From Planococcus versutus (GTDB taxonomy: Bacteria > Bacillota > Bacilli > Bacillales_A > Planococcaceae), in contig NZ_CP016540.2 in assembly GCF_001186155.3 (NCBI RefSeq), forward strand, positions 2,334,001 to 2,398,000: a stretch of 64,000 bases of DNA, in the 5' to 3' direction. The position numbers were made by a program, and so were the translations under genes. Numbering within the stretch: the stretch's first letter is position 1; each line of letters opens with the position of its first letter. This document shows, one piece after another, positions 9,470 through 18,457 of the stretch. Under the pieces are notes generated by a model, which was not told where the DNA came from, ran no database searches, and worked only from the letters and a program-made list of their open reading frames with translations.

Positions 9470-10145
9470 AGCCGTAATCACCTCCAGCTACGTCACGAAC
9501 AATTAATCCGCCTTCAATGGCAATGACGCGATGTCTCAATGTATTAACAATATGCTGATTATGTGTTGCCATAATGACGGTTGTCCCAGCTTTATTGATT
9601 CGTTCAAACAAGTTCATAATGTCCCAAGCTGTTTCCGGATCTAAATTCCCTGTCGGTTCATCGGCAATCATCACTTTCGGCATATTTACAATCGAACGCG
9701 CAATGGATACACGTTGTTGCTCGCCACCAGACAATTCATCTGGAAACATTTTTGCTTTGTGTTTTAACCCGACTAAATCTAGCACTTCCATTACTCGTTT
9801 CTTAATCGCTTCTGGTTTTTCTTCGATTACTTCCAATGCGAAAGCTACATTTTCGTAGACATTTAACTTAGTTAGCAATTTAAAATCTTGAAAGACAACT
9901 CCGATTTGACGACGCAACATCGGAACTTTCCGGTTTTTCAACGTAGCGATATCGATATCATCTACAAACATTTGTCCTGAAGACGGTCGTTCTTCACGGT
10001 ACATCATTTTGATAAACGTCGATTTCCCTGCCCCACTTGGTCCTACAATATATACAAATTCCCCTTGTTCGATTTCAACATTGAGACCGTTCAAAGCGAC
10101 AATTCCATTCGGATACTTTTTGTAAACATTTTTCATTTGTATCAT
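9459..10145 (-). CDS. ftsE: Cell division ATP-binding protein FtsE
   Basis: A 228-residue ABC ATPase and the partner of FtsX. Walker A is GPSGAGKST, the signature is LSGGEQQR, and Walker B with the following loop is VMIADEPTGNLD. It is the first gene of ftsE-ftsX with an overlap of 11 bases, as in other Bacillales. The 266-base region upstream (to cccB) is AT-rich, and I see no confident promoter in it. Confidence 0.97.
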   Translation of the reverse strand: MIQMKNVYKKYPNGIVALNGLNVEIEQGEFVYIVGPSGAGKSTFIKMMYREERPSSGQMFVDDIDIATLKNRKVPMLRRQIGVVFQDFKLLTKLNVYENVAFALEVIEEKPEAIKKRVMEVLDLVGLKHKAKMFPDELSGGEQQRVSIARSIVNMPKVMIADEPTGNLDPETAWDIMNLFERINKAGTTVIMATHNQHIVNTLRHRVIAIEGGLIVRDVAGGDYGYEG

Positions 10146-10386
10146 CTTTTATTACCCACCTACTAGTAATTGGCTTACACCAAAATTATTTCCTTAAAAT
10201 TTTGCGGCATCCCCATTATAACACCTTAACCCCTTTATTTTATTACATTTCTGTATCATTTAAAATTCAAATGGGATATGCTGTTTCGTAAAAAAATTAA
10301 GGGATTTAAAATAAGTTTCATCAATTATATGACAAATTATTCTATCAAATAAGTGAATAGTATTCTGTATCAATAAAAATCAAAAA

Positions 10387-10417
10387 AAAATAAACCTGCA
10401 AATTCGCAGGTTTATTT
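10387..10417. terminator. Rho-independent terminator after cccB
   Basis: AAATAAACCTGC and GCAGGTTTATTT form a near-perfect stem around AAATTC. The stem overlaps the cccB stop codon, and an A run on the plus strand provides the T run for minus-strand transcripts. Confidence 0.8.
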
Positions 10418-10753
10418 CATTTCGGATAGGTATTTAGCTACTGCTGTTGCTTCTTCGCCTTCAATTAATCCAGCCGGCATTGCACCTTGACCATTTTCAA
10501 TGACAGAGTGAATTTCATCTTCTGACAAACGAGAGCCAACATCATTAAGAGACGGGAAGTTTCCAGCGCCTTCTAAATTTTCACCGTGACAAGAAATACA
10601 GTTTTGTTGAACTACTTGTTCTGCATCAACCGCTGATGTTTCTTCTCCACCGCTATCTGCTGGTGTTTCTTCAGGTTCTGATGAATCATCTCCACCACAA
10701 GCTCCGAGAACAAGTGCTGCACCGAATAACATAACCATCAATTGCTTTTTCAT
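10412..10753 (-). CDS. cccB: Small membrane-anchored cytochrome c (c551 type) lipoprotein
   Basis: A 113-residue precursor with a lipoprotein signal (lipobox LGAC, cysteine about residue 19), an acidic low-complexity linker (SSEPEETPADSGGEETS), and a class I cytochrome c domain with the haem motif CISCH and a distal methionine in GQGAMPAG. It is expected to be a lipid-anchored electron carrier on the outer face of the membrane. Position next to ftsEX and the YitT gene matches cccB in B. subtilis. The ATG at 10753 follows GAGGTCATCAA. Confidence 0.92.
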   Translation of the reverse strand: MKKQLMVMLFGAALVLGACGGDDSSEPEETPADSGGEETSAVDAEQVVQQNCISCHGENLEGAGNFPSLNDVGSRLSEDEIHSVIENGQGAMPAGLIEGEEATAVAKYLSEMK

Positions 10754-10802
10754 TTGATGACCTCCTCATATATTTTTTAAATCTTCTTATAGTATACCAA
10801 AG

Positions 10803-11675
10803 TTATGGTCTTTTAAAACCCTCACCCAAAACTTCAGAAGCATCTGAAACAATTACAAATGCAGAAGGGTCGATAAACTTTACTAATTGTTTTAGCCGTG
10901 TAAATTCAGTTTGAGGAATAACCACCATTAGCAATGGCTTTTCTGTTCCAGAATATCCACCCGTTGCAGTTAACTCAGTGACGCCCCGGTCGACTTCATT
11001 ATAAATTGCGTCTCGAATTTCTACTTGTTTCGTTGTAATAATATAAACCAATTTCGATTGGCCAAATCCGACTTGAACAAGATCAATTGTTTTTGTGGTA
11101 ACGTACAAGCCAATTAATGCATACAGACCTTTTTCAATATCAAAAACCAATGCTGCACTTAATACGATAAAGCCGTCAATCAATGCAACACTTGTCCCTA
11201 AAGTTAAGCCTGTAAATTTAGTAATAATTTGTGCAGCCAGATCAGTTCCACCTGTCGAAGCTTTTCCGCGAAAGACAATGCCAAGTCCCAGTCCGACCAT
11301 AATTCCACCAAACAAAGCACCCAGTAGTGGGTCACGCGTCCAAGGCTCCCAGGATTCTGTTAAAAACACGACTAATGGGAGAAAAATGGTTCCTACAGCC
11401 GTTTTAATACCAAAGTTTTTTCCAAGCAAAACTAATCCAGCAATAAACAATGGAATGTTGAATGCCCATTGAACAAAAGCCGGCCTCCAGTCAAATACAC
11501 TTTTCAATATCGTACTGATGCCACTAACGCCTCCGGAAGCAACTTCGTTTGGCAATAGCAGTACGTTAAAAGAAATAGCCACAATCGCTGATCCGATGAT
11601 TACGCTGGCGTAATCACTGAAGATTGTCAGTCTTGGATGTGGATCTTTGCGAATACGCCGATTTTTTTTAGTCAT
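10803..11675 (-). CDS. YitT family membrane protein (YvjA-like)
   Basis: A 290-residue protein with five or six N-terminal transmembrane segments (YitT/DUF161; motifs VASGGVSGIST and GKASTGGTDLAAQI) and a soluble C-terminal DUF2179 domain (about residues 220-280). The function of this family is unknown. Synteny between cccB and prfB points to the B. subtilis yvjA orthologue. Confidence 0.88.
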   Translation of the reverse strand: MTKKNRRIRKDPHPRLTIFSDYASVIIGSAIVAISFNVLLLPNEVASGGVSGISTILKSVFDWRPAFVQWAFNIPLFIAGLVLLGKNFGIKTAVGTIFLPLVVFLTESWEPWTRDPLLGALFGGIMVGLGLGIVFRGKASTGGTDLAAQIITKFTGLTLGTSVALIDGFIVLSAALVFDIEKGLYALIGLYVTTKTIDLVQVGFGQSKLVYIITTKQVEIRDAIYNEVDRGVTELTATGGYSGTEKPLLMVVIPQTEFTRLKQLVKFIDPSAFVIVSDASEVLGEGFKRP

Positions 11676-11774
11676 CTATCTGTTTCCTCTTTTCCACCTT
11701 CGAATTAAGCCCTGTCAGAGTATACCAAACGCATTAGACTTTGTGAACTTCATTAAACTAAAGTAATCTATACG

Positions 11775-11811
11775 AAAAAAGGTCAAAAGCATAAATACTT
11801 TTGACCTTTTA
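11775..11811. terminator. Rho-independent terminator after prfB
   Basis: AAAAAAGGTCAAAAGCATAA is followed by ATACTTTTGACCTTTTAA. The AAGGTCAAAAG/CTTTTGACCTT stem is perfect with an AT loop, and A and T runs lie on both sides. It lies 23 bases beyond the prfB stop. Confidence 0.8.
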
Positions 11812-11833
11812 ACTATAAAAAACCTATGACTAA

Positions 11834-12935
11834 CTAGTCCATCTTGGAACGCAATAGCGAGTTAATAAACCCATCAATATCGCCATCCATCACCGCACCC
11901 AAGTTTCCTGTTTCGTAATTGGTACGATGATCTTTAACCATTGAATAAGGATGGAATACATAAGAGCGAATTTGACTTCCCCATCCGATTTCTTTTTGTT
12001 CGCCTCGAATCTCAAGAAGTCGTGCTTCTTCTTCTTCGATTTTCAAGGCATACAATTTTGCTTTTAACATTTGCATTGCTTTTTCACGGTTTTTAATTTG
12101 CGAACGCTCTTGCTGACATGTGACAACAGCTCCTGTTGGCATATGAGTAATTCGAACAGCAGAATCCGTCGTATTGATATGCTGTCCACCCGCTCCACTT
12201 GCACGATAGGTATCAATTTTTAAATCTTCTGTACGTATATCAATTTCAATTTCGCCTGTGAATTCTGGCATTACTTCACAAGATACAAACGATGTATGTC
12301 GACGTCCAGACGAGTCAAAAGGGGAGATTCGGACTAACCGGTGGACGCCTTTTTCGGCTTTTAAATAGCCGTAAGCATTGTGTCCACGAATTCCCAACGT
12401 GACTGATTTAACGCCGGCTTCGTCTCCTGCTAAGTAATCCAAGGTTTCTACTTTAAAGCCGCGTTTCTCTGCCCACCGCGTATACATGCGAAGCAACATC
12501 GAACACCAATCTTGAGACTCTGTTCCACCTGCACCTGGATGCAACTCTAAAATAGCATTGTTTTTATCATATGGTTCGCTAAGCAACATAGTTAACTCAT
12601 AATCTGCTAAATCAGCTATAAATTGCTTCATTTCAGTATCGACTTCTTCATGTAGATCTACATCATCTTCTTCTCGTAGTAACTCCAAAGACATTTCCAT
12701 GTTTTCTTGTGTTTCTACGAACTCATAATACGTATTGACGATTTCTTTTAATCCATTTAATTCAGAAATAACGGTTTGAGCCGAGTCTTGATCGTTCCAA
12801 AAATTAGGATCAAGCATCATTTCATCTAGTTCTTGTATACGAGACTCTTTGTTTTCTAAGTCAAAGAGACCCCCTAAAGTCGGCCAACTTACTGGCTGTT
12901 TTATCAAGATTGTTGCGAATGTCTGCTAATTCCAT
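11834..12935 (-). CDS. prfB: Peptide chain release factor 2 (programmed +1 frameshift)
   Basis: RF2 terminates translation at UGA and UAA. The reading frame begins at the ATG at 12935 (preceded by GAGGAGGAAC), runs 24 codons to CTT, and meets an in-frame TGA at 12863-12861. A +1 slip over the CTT-T continues in the long frame as GAC-TTA to the stop at 11834. Internal SD-like AGGGGG lies just upstream of the slip site, the classic autoregulated RF2 arrangement. The body carries [14 protein letters not shown] (the RF2-type SPF tripeptide) and the catalytic GGQ in [14 protein letters not shown]. Total length with the slip is about 366 residues, normal for RF2. It lies downstream of secA but has its own upstream terminator hairpin at 12959. 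Confidence 0.97.
12860..12875 (-). promoter_or_regulatory. prfB recoding site (SD-like AGGGGG, CTT TGA C)
   Basis: The coding strand reads AGGGGGTCTCTTTGAC. The AGGGGG pairs with the anti-SD, CTT is the slippery P-site codon, and TGA is the in-frame stop read by RF2 itself. This is the established prfB autoregulation signal. Note that the G5 run here is intact, unlike runs in four other genes of this window. Confidence 0.95.
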
Positions 12936-12958
12936 TATATGTTCCTCCTCAAAATAAC

Positions 12959-12986
12959 ACCGAAGAGCAATTGCTCTTCGGTCTTT
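12959..12986 (-). terminator. Hairpin terminator between secA and prfB
   Basis: ACCGAAGAGCAATTGCTCTTCGGT is a perfect palindrome. Plus-strand TCTTTT and minus-strand TGTTATTTT follow it. It sits between the secA stop and the prfB start and may attenuate readthrough from secA into prfB. Confidence 0.65.
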
Positions 12987-12996
12987 TCACGCATTC

Positions 12997-15513
12997 TTAT
13001 AAATCTGCCCCGTGGCAATTCTTGTATTTCTTGCCACTACCGCATGGACAAAGATCATTACGACCCACTTCAATTTGCTTGCGGACGGGAGCTTTTTTCT
13101 TTTTTGGGGCTGGTCCATCTTCTTTTGGATTGACTGCCTGTCCTTTTGCTACTTCCTCGCGCTGGAGATTGTTTCGAATTTCAGCTTTCATCGAATACTT
13201 CGCCACGTCTTCTTCAATGGCTTCAACCATTGCTTCAAACATCGCAAATCCTTCACTTTGATACTCACGAAGTGGATCATTTTGACCATATGCACGCAAG
13301 TGAATTCCTTGGCGCAGTTGGTCCATTGCATCAATGTGATCAATCCATTTCGTATCAATCGAGCGAAGCAAAACAACTTTCTCAAATTCACGCATCCGAT
13401 TTGGAGTCATTTCTTCTTCTTTTTCATCATAACGAACAGCTACAGCTTCTTTAATGAAAGCAATAAGCTCTTCTTGAGATTTTCCATGAAGGTCGACTTC
13501 CGTTATTGCATCTTCTGGCAATAAATTCGCTGCGATCAGTTCAGAAAGTGTTTTTAAATGCCAGTTTTCTGATTTTTCTTCAGCTGTATGCACGTAAACC
13601 ATACGCTCAATTGAACTGTTGATCATGTTCTCCACTAGCATACGCATATTCTCTGTTTCTAATACTTCCATACGCTCTTTGTAAATAATTTCACGTTGCT
13701 GACGAAGAACATCATCATATTGAAGCAAGCGTTTCCGAGCGTCGAAGTTATTTCCTTCTACTCGTTTTTGCGCCGACTCCACAGAACGTGTTACCATTTT
13801 CGATTGCAATGGTTGGGAATCATCCATTCCTAATTTACCCATCATGTTGCGCATAGCATCTGAACCAAAGCGACGCATTAAATCATCTTCAAGAGACAGA
13901 TAAAATTGTGTCACACCTGGGTCACCTTGACGACCTGAGCGTCCACGCAACTGATTATCGATACGTCTAGATTCATGGCGTTCTGTACCAATAACTGAAA
14001 GTCCACCAACTTCGATAACACCTTCACCCAATTTAATGTCAGTACCACGTCCTGCCATGTTTGTAGCGATCGTTACAGCGCCTTTTTGTCCAGCATTTAA
14101 AATGATTTCCGCTTCATGGGCGTGGTTTTTTGCGTTTAGTACAGAATGTTTAATGCCTTTTTTCGTCAAATACTCAGAAATAATTTCCGAAGTTTCAATG
14201 GCTACTGTACCAACTAAAACCGGTTGCCCTTTTGCATGACGAGCTGCGATGTCATCCCCTACAGCTTTGTATTTACCAGCAGTTGTAGAATAAATCAAAT
14301 CGACATGATCTTCCCGAATAATTGGTTTGTTAGTTGGAATAACAATGACATACATATTGTAAATGTTACGGAATTCTTCTTCCTCAGTTTTCGCAGTACC
14401 TGTCATACCTGACAATTTGTCATACATTCGGAAAAAGTTTTGGAATGTGATTGTTGCCATCGTCATCGATTCGTTTTGAATCTCCAATCCTTCTTTTGCT
14501 TCAATCGCTTGATGAAGGCCATCAGAATAACGACGTCCTTTCATTAACCGACCCGTAAACTGATCGACAATGACTACCTCTTCATCTTGCACAATGTAGT
14601 CTACATCTTTGTTCATCGTAACGTAAGCCTTTAATGATTGGTTGATTGTATGATTTAAGCGAACATGGCTAATATCAAAAAGATTATCAATACCAAATGC
14701 TTTTTCAACTTTCTCAATCCCGTCTTCTGTTAACACAACGCCTTTTGTTGTTTCATCATACGTATAATCTGTTTCTTTCGTTAACAACCGTGCAAAGGCA
14801 TTTGATTGTTGATACAGTTGTGCCGCTTTTGCTGCTTGTCCAGAAATAATAAGTGGAGTCCGCGCTTCATCGATTAAAATAGAATCGACTTCATCAATAA
14901 CTGCATAATTTAATGGACGCTGTACCATATCTTCTTTGTACAACACCATATTATCTCGTAAATAATCAAATCCTAGCTCATTATTCGTACTGTATGTTAC
15001 GTCAGCTTGATAGGCTTTTCGCTTTTCTTCTTTCGTCAAACTATTCAAGTTTAATCCGACAGATAATCCAAGCCACTCATACAATTGACCCATTTCTAAG
15101 GCATCACGGCTCGCCAAGTATTCATTGACCGTTACAACGTGAGCTCCTTTTTTACTAATAGCATTCAAGTAAACTGCTAATGTAGAAGTTAAGGTTTTAC
15201 CTTCACCTGTTTTCATTTCTGAAATATTTCCTTCGTGAAGAGAAACTGCTCCCATGATCTGTACACGGAATGGATAAAGCCCAAGGACTCGCTTCGCGGC
15301 CTCACGGATTGTCGCGAAAGCTTCTGGCAATAAATCATTCAATGATTCACCTTTGGCATACCGCGCTACAAATTCTTCTGTTTTTGCTTGTAATGCCTCA
15401 TCCGTTAACGCAGCAAAATCCGTTGCTAATGCTTCTACACGATCCGCTACTTTTTCCAATCGTTTTAAATCCCGTTTATTCGGATCAAATACCTTATTTA
15501 ATACTCCCAGCAT
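12997..15513 (-). CDS. secA: Preprotein translocase ATPase SecA
   Basis: An 838-residue motor ATPase that drives Sec-dependent export through SecYEG. The N-terminus [21 protein letters not shown] is typical of Sec[10 protein letters not shown] is Walker [20 protein letters not shown] is the DEAD-box region, and the C-terminus carries the zinc-binding tail [14 protein letters not shown] preceded by a lysine-rich linker. The ATG at 15513 is preferred because AAGGAG lies ten bases upstream. The frame is open 12 codons further, but that extension lacks family similarity. Confidence 0.98.
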   Translation of the reverse strand: MLGVLNKVFDPNKRDLKRLEKVADRVEALATDFAALTDEALQAKTEEFVARYAKGESLNDLLPEAFATIREAAKRVLGLYPFRVQIMGAVSLHEGNISEMKTGEGKTLTSTLAVYLNAISKKGAHVVTVNEYLASRDALEMGQLYEWLGLSVGLNLNSLTKEEKRKAYQADVTYSTNNELGFDYLRDNMVLYKEDMVQRPLNYAVIDEVDSILIDEARTPLIISGQAAKAAQLYQQSNAFARLLTKETDYTYDETTKGVVLTEDGIEKVEKAFGIDNLFDISHVRLNHTINQSLKAYVTMNKDVDYIVQDEEVVIVDQFTGRLMKGRRYSDGLHQAIEAKEGLEIQNESMTMATITFQNFFRMYDKLSGMTGTAKTEEEEFRNIYNMYVIVIPTNKPIIREDHVDLIYSTTAGKYKAVGDDIAARHAKGQPVLVGTVAIETSEIISEYLTKKGIKHSVLNAKNHAHEAEIILNAGQKGAVTIATNMAGRGTDIKLGEGVIEVGGLSVIGTERHESRRIDNQLRGRSGRQGDPGVTQFYLSLEDDLMRRFGSDAMRNMMGKLGMDDSQPLQSKMVTRSVESAQKRVEGNNFDARKRLLQYDDVLRQQREIIYKERMEVLETENMRMLVENMINSSIERMVYVHTAEEKSENWHLKTLSELIAANLLPEDAITEVDLHGKSQEELIAFIKEAVAVRYDEKEEEMTPNRMREFEKVVLLRSIDTKWIDHIDAMDQLRQGIHLRAYGQNDPLREYQSEGFAMFEAMVEAIEEDVAKYSMKAEIRNNLQREEVAKGQAVNPKEDGPAPKKKKAPVRKQIEVGRNDLCPCGSGKKYKNCHGADL

Positions 15514-15754
15514 ATTTATACCGCTCCTTGCAAAAGTGTCCATCGGCATTTAACATCCCGATTGATCGACTTAGCTTTTATAGTGTTAAGCAATGTTGCT
15601 CAAAAATGATGTTACTCTATTCATATTCAGTCAGTCTAAAAAATTCTCACTATTTATTTTAACACTGCGTAGAAACGCGTGCAAATAATGCCACCCTATT
15701 CTGGCATTGACTTGAGAATTGTCTCATTATAGACAAGATCGGATAAGCAAAAAT

Positions 15755-15784
15755 AAAAGCCTCTCTATAAATAGAGAGGCTTTT
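15755..15784. terminator. Rho-independent terminator after hpf
   Basis: AAAAGCCTCTCTATAAATAGAGAGGCTTTT is a perfect stem (AAAAGCCTCTCTAT with its complement) with T runs on both strands. It lies 19 bases past the hpf stop. Confidence 0.85.
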
Positions 15785-15802
15785 ATGAGTTTTTTATGTT
15801 TA

Positions 15803-16363
15803 TTACGCAGAAGTTTCGATTAAGCCGTAACTTCCATCTTTACGTTTATAGACAATATTAGTTTCATTCGTTTCTGCATCTGTGAAGACGAAAAAGCTAT
15901 GTCCCAGCATGTTCATTTGCAAAACTGCCTCTTCTTCATCCATCGGTTTTAACTCGAATTGCTTTGTACGAACAATGGTGAAGTCTTCTTCTTCTGAGTC
16001 AGTTTGTTGACGTGTATCGTTTTCTGCAACAGCAAAGGATACACCCATACCATCGCGATCGCGGAACTTGCGATTGACTTTAGTTTTATACTTACGGATT
16101 TGACGCTCTAGCTTGCTAACAATCAAATCAATTGCTGCGTACATATCTTCATGACGTTCTTCTGCACGCAATGTTAAGTTTTTCATTGGAATTGTAACTT
16201 CTACTTTTGTTTGGTTATGATTGTATGATTTTAAGTTTACCATTGCGGTAGCATTTGCACCGTCTGTGAAATAACGTTCGATTTTTTCTACTTTCTTCTC
16301 AATATGCTCTCGTATTGCTGGAGTTACCTCGATATTTTCGCCTCTAATGTTGAATTGCAACAT
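15803..16363 (-). CDS. hpf: Ribosome hibernation promoting factor, long form
   Basis: A 186-residue long-type HPF. The N-terminal domain (about 1-105; MLQFNIRGENIEVTPAIREH) binds the 30S subunit, and the C-terminal domain (about 125-186; MDEEEAVLQMNMLGHSFFVF) mediates 100S ribosome dimerisation. The two are joined by an acidic linker (DSEEEDF). Position upstream of secA matches yvyD/hpf of B. subtilis. GAAGGAGGAGTTAAT precedes the ATG. A sigma-B-like promoter lies upstream (16406-16431). Confidence 0.96.
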   Translation of the reverse strand: MLQFNIRGENIEVTPAIREHIEKKVEKIERYFTDGANATAMVNLKSYNHNQTKVEVTIPMKNLTLRAEERHEDMYAAIDLIVSKLERQIRKYKTKVNRKFRDRDGMGVSFAVAENDTRQQTDSEEEDFTIVRTKQFELKPMDEEEAVLQMNMLGHSFFVFTDAETNETNIVYKRKDGSYGLIETSA

Positions 16364-16405
16364 ATTAACTCCTCCTTCTATTGTGCTACCTATACAATTC
16401 TATAT

Positions 16406-16431
16406 CTTCCCTTATCATTCCTTCTTAAAAC
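16406..16431 (-). promoter_or_regulatory. Candidate sigma-B promoter for hpf
   Basis: The minus strand reads GTTTTA, 14 bases, GGGAAG, about 43 bases before the hpf ATG. This resembles the sigma-B consensus GTTTAA-N12-15-GGGTAT. B. subtilis hpf (yvyD) is known to be sigma-B controlled, which supports the reading. Confidence 0.45.
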
Positions 16432-16489
16432 TAAAAAAGTTTTAAAAAGATTTGTTTTAGGTAAACTACTGTATAAGGAGCTGAAGCAA

Positions 16490-17197
16490 ATGTTCGCCAA
16501 CAAAACAATCATTGTCACAGGAGCATCACACGGCATCGGAAATAGCATTGCCACTCATTTCGCTGCTAAAGGCGCACGCGTCATCGGATTGGATATTCAT
16601 CCTGTTAAAATCGATCAGGTTGAATACAGAAAATGTGACGTCGGAAGCTTTAGCGAAGTGATAACAACATTCAAGAAGATTCATGACGATTATGGCGCCA
16701 TTCATGCATTAATCAATAACGCAGGAATTTCAACATTCAACTCAATTTGGGATGTTGATGAGAACGAATGGGATCAAGTATTAAATACTAACTTAAAAAG
16801 CGTATTCATCTGCAGTCGTGAAGCAGCCCGTTACATGACAGAAGATATTCGCTCGATTATCAATATGACTTCAACACGCGCCTTTATGTCGGAACCCAAT
16901 ACAGAAACCTATTCGGCATCAAAAGGCGGCATTTTCGCTTTAACGCATTCTCTTGCTGCTACTTTCCATGATCAAGAAATTCGTGTCAACTCGATTGCCC
17001 CGGGATGGATTCATACAGGGAATGCCGAAGAACTAAGAGATATTGACCATCAGCAACATTGGAGTAAACGTGTTGGAAACCCTTCCGACATTGCCCGTGC
17101 CTGCCTATTTCTAAGCAATCCAGATAATTCTTTTATTACAGGCGAATGCTTAACTATCGATGGAGGCATGACCAAAAAAATGATTTACGAACACTAA
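16490..17197 (+). CDS. Short-chain dehydrogenase/reductase
   Basis: A 235-residue classical SDR. The cofactor-binding motif TGASHGIG lies near the N-terminus (about residues 10-17), NNAG is present (about 79-82), the catalytic YSASKGG supplies Tyr and Lys, and IAPGWIHT follows the active site. Asp in GLDIHP after beta-2 suggests NAD rather than NADP. The substrate is unknown. The ATG at 16490 is chosen for its ATAAGGAG nine bases upstream; an in-frame ATG at 16304 would overlap hpf. A dispersed repeat begins at its stop codon. Confidence 0.88.
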   Translation: MFANKTIIVTGASHGIGNSIATHFAAKGARVIGLDIHPVKIDQVEYRKCDVGSFSEVITTFKKIHDDYGAIHALINNAGISTFNSIWDVDENEWDQVLNTNLKSVFICSREAARYMTEDIRSIINMTSTRAFMSEPNTETYSASKGGIFALTHSLAATFHDQEIRVNSIAPGWIHTGNAEELRDIDHQQHWSKRVGNPSDIARACLFLSNPDNSFITGECLTIDGGMTKKMIYEH

Positions 17198-17352
17198 AGA
17201 AAAGCGAAAACAGCCATGTAGCTCCGACAGGCGTAAAGCGAGCTGGCGAAGTGGCGTGTTTTAGCCACACAGCCAGAACGACTTACGACCCGAGGAGCTG
17301 GCTGTTGGAGCTAGACACCAAGAAAAGCGAAAACAGCCATGTAGCTCCGACA
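17197..17352. repeat. Dispersed repeat element, copy 1, with duplicated 33-bp end
   Basis: A GC-richer, non-coding stretch between the SDR and the PilZ-like gene. The 33 bases beginning AAGAAAAGCGAAAACAGCCA at 17197 recur at 17320-17352, so the element is bounded by, or partly duplicated as, a direct repeat. Internal complementarity includes GTGGCGTGTTTTAGCCAC and GAGCTGGC/GCCAGAAC-like segments. It aligns over most of its length with the element at 63281 (shared AAAGAAAAGC, TGTTTTAG, CACAGCCAGA and GAG-GGCT-TTG). It resembles the small imperfect-palindrome repeats common in Bacillaceae and Planococcaceae genomes; function unknown. Confidence 0.7.
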
Positions 17353-17378
17353 AACACAACAGTGGATTTACAGTAAAA

Positions 17379-17405
17379 TTAAAAACGGCGAAAGCCGTTT
17401 TTTTA
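17379..17405. terminator. Rho-independent terminator between SDR/repeat and PilZ-like gene
   Basis: AAAAACGGC and GCCGTTTTTTT pair around GAAA. The A and T runs suit transcripts from either side; the stem ends at the stop codon of the minus-strand gene. Confidence 0.75.
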
Positions 17406-17762
17406 ATTAGATTCAATTTCTTTCAATTCTTTGATTTCATTTACAATAAGCATTTCCTTTATGAGACTACGCTCGAAATTTGCTCCGTAAAGCCAGCCTT
17501 CCTCACACGGTTTTTTCCAGATAAGTTTTGCTTCAACTGTAATGATTTCGTGATTTAAGACAAATTTCAGCTTCATCATTTCTTGCAAAACCGTTCGTTC
17601 TTTTTCAACAAAAATTTTTGCGCCTTTTGGTGATATATCTAACAACAAGCCGTATATTGTTAAATTCATGCTGTCAGCAGTGGGTAGATTTCTTATTTGT
17701 AATTGGATTTCTGGAGGTGTACCAAATGCATATCGAAAACTTTCTAACCGTTTATAGAACAT
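17403..17762 (-). CDS. PilZ-like domain protein
   Basis: A 119-residue cytoplasmic protein. RYAFGTPPEIQLQIRNL followed by LLLDISPKGAKIFV resembles the PilZ core (D-x-S-x-x-G), and the C-terminal YGANFE-like segment also fits. The usual R-x-x-x-R c-di-GMP contact is not clear, so binding of the second messenger is uncertain. I chose the ATG at 17762 with GGGAGTGA six bases upstream; the frame extends 15 codons further, overlapping comFC. Its place downstream of comF is occupied in B. subtilis by yvyF and flagellar genes. Confidence 0.6.
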   Translation of the reverse strand: MFYKRLESFRYAFGTPPEIQLQIRNLPTADSMNLTIYGLLLDISPKGAKIFVEKERTVLQEMMKLKFVLNHEIITVEAKLIWKKPCEEGWLYGANFERSLIKEMLIVNEIKELKEIESN

Positions 17763-17799
17763 CAGTGTCACTCCCATTCTTTCTACTATAGATAAATGA

Positions 17800-18456
17800 T
17801 CAAGCACGGATAAGTGTTACTATTTTAATTTCTTTCGCACCTTTATCTTTTAATACTTTAGCAGCCATCCGTAAAGTACTTCCTGTTGTGTATAAATCAT
17901 CGAATAATAAAATTTTTTTAGGCACTTGTTTCTCATTCCACCAAAATACATTTTGCATTTCTATTCGTTCTGCTTTTGACTTTCCTCCCAAAGCTACTCG
18001 ATTTTTACCGAGCAAATGTGTATAAGGAATAGATGCAGCATCGAGAAGCCGATCAACTTGAGAAAAAGTCCGCAATTTCAATTTTTCGTCATTCATCGGA
18101 ATTGGCACGATGATCGATTTTTGCTTTTGTAACTCTTCTTTCAAAACCGATGCAAACACCTCTGAAAGTATCACGTCTTGCAAAAATTTATAACGATGCA
18201 AATACTCTTTCATTGGGGGATTATAGCGATACAAACTCGTTCCCGAATCAATAAGTCCTTGGTATTCAGTTGCTTCCCACTGAACGCAGTCGAGACATTT
18301 ACCTTCTCCTTCTGCACTACAAATTGGACACCCTGCTGCTATTTCTTCAAAACCAGTTCGACAACGCGAACAACAGACATCATCCGGCTCATGAAAAAAG
18401 ACACTTCGCCAAGTAACTTGATGCGGCATTTGGCGATCGCATAAATAACAGTTCAC
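17800..18456 (-). CDS. comFC: Competence protein ComFC (phosphoribosyltransferase-like)
   Basis: A 218-residue ComF/GntX family protein needed with ComFA for DNA uptake in transformation. The N-terminus carries paired-cysteine zinc motifs (CYLCD; CCSRC; CPIC; C-x2-C), and the C-terminal half carries the PRPP-binding loop ILLFDDLYTTGSTLR. I start it at the GTG at 18456, eight bases after GGAGG inside the comFA 3' end; longer in-frame starts lie within comFA. It begins one base after the comFA stop. comFB, present between these genes in B. subtilis, is absent. Confidence 0.93.
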   Translation of the reverse strand: MNCYLCDRQMPHQVTWRSVFFHEPDDVCCSRCRTGFEEIAAGCPICSAEGEGKCLDCVQWEATEYQGLIDSGTSLYRYNPPMKEYLHRYKFLQDVILSEVFASVLKEELQKQKSIIVPIPMNDEKLKLRTFSQVDRLLDAASIPYTHLLGKNRVALGGKSKAERIEMQNVFWWNEKQVPKKILLFDDLYTTGSTLRMAAKVLKDKGAKEIKIVTLIRA

Positions 18457-18457
18457 T

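Noticed and set aside
15514..15549. Longer SecA start
   Set aside because: The extra 12 residues do not match SecA; the ATG at 15513 has AAGGAG at proper spacing and starts with the canonical MLG-LNKVFDP.
17146..17376. 76-codon plus-strand frame through the repeat after the SDR gene
   Set aside because: It overlaps the SDR 3' end, lacks a ribosome binding site and coincides with a dispersed non-coding repeat.
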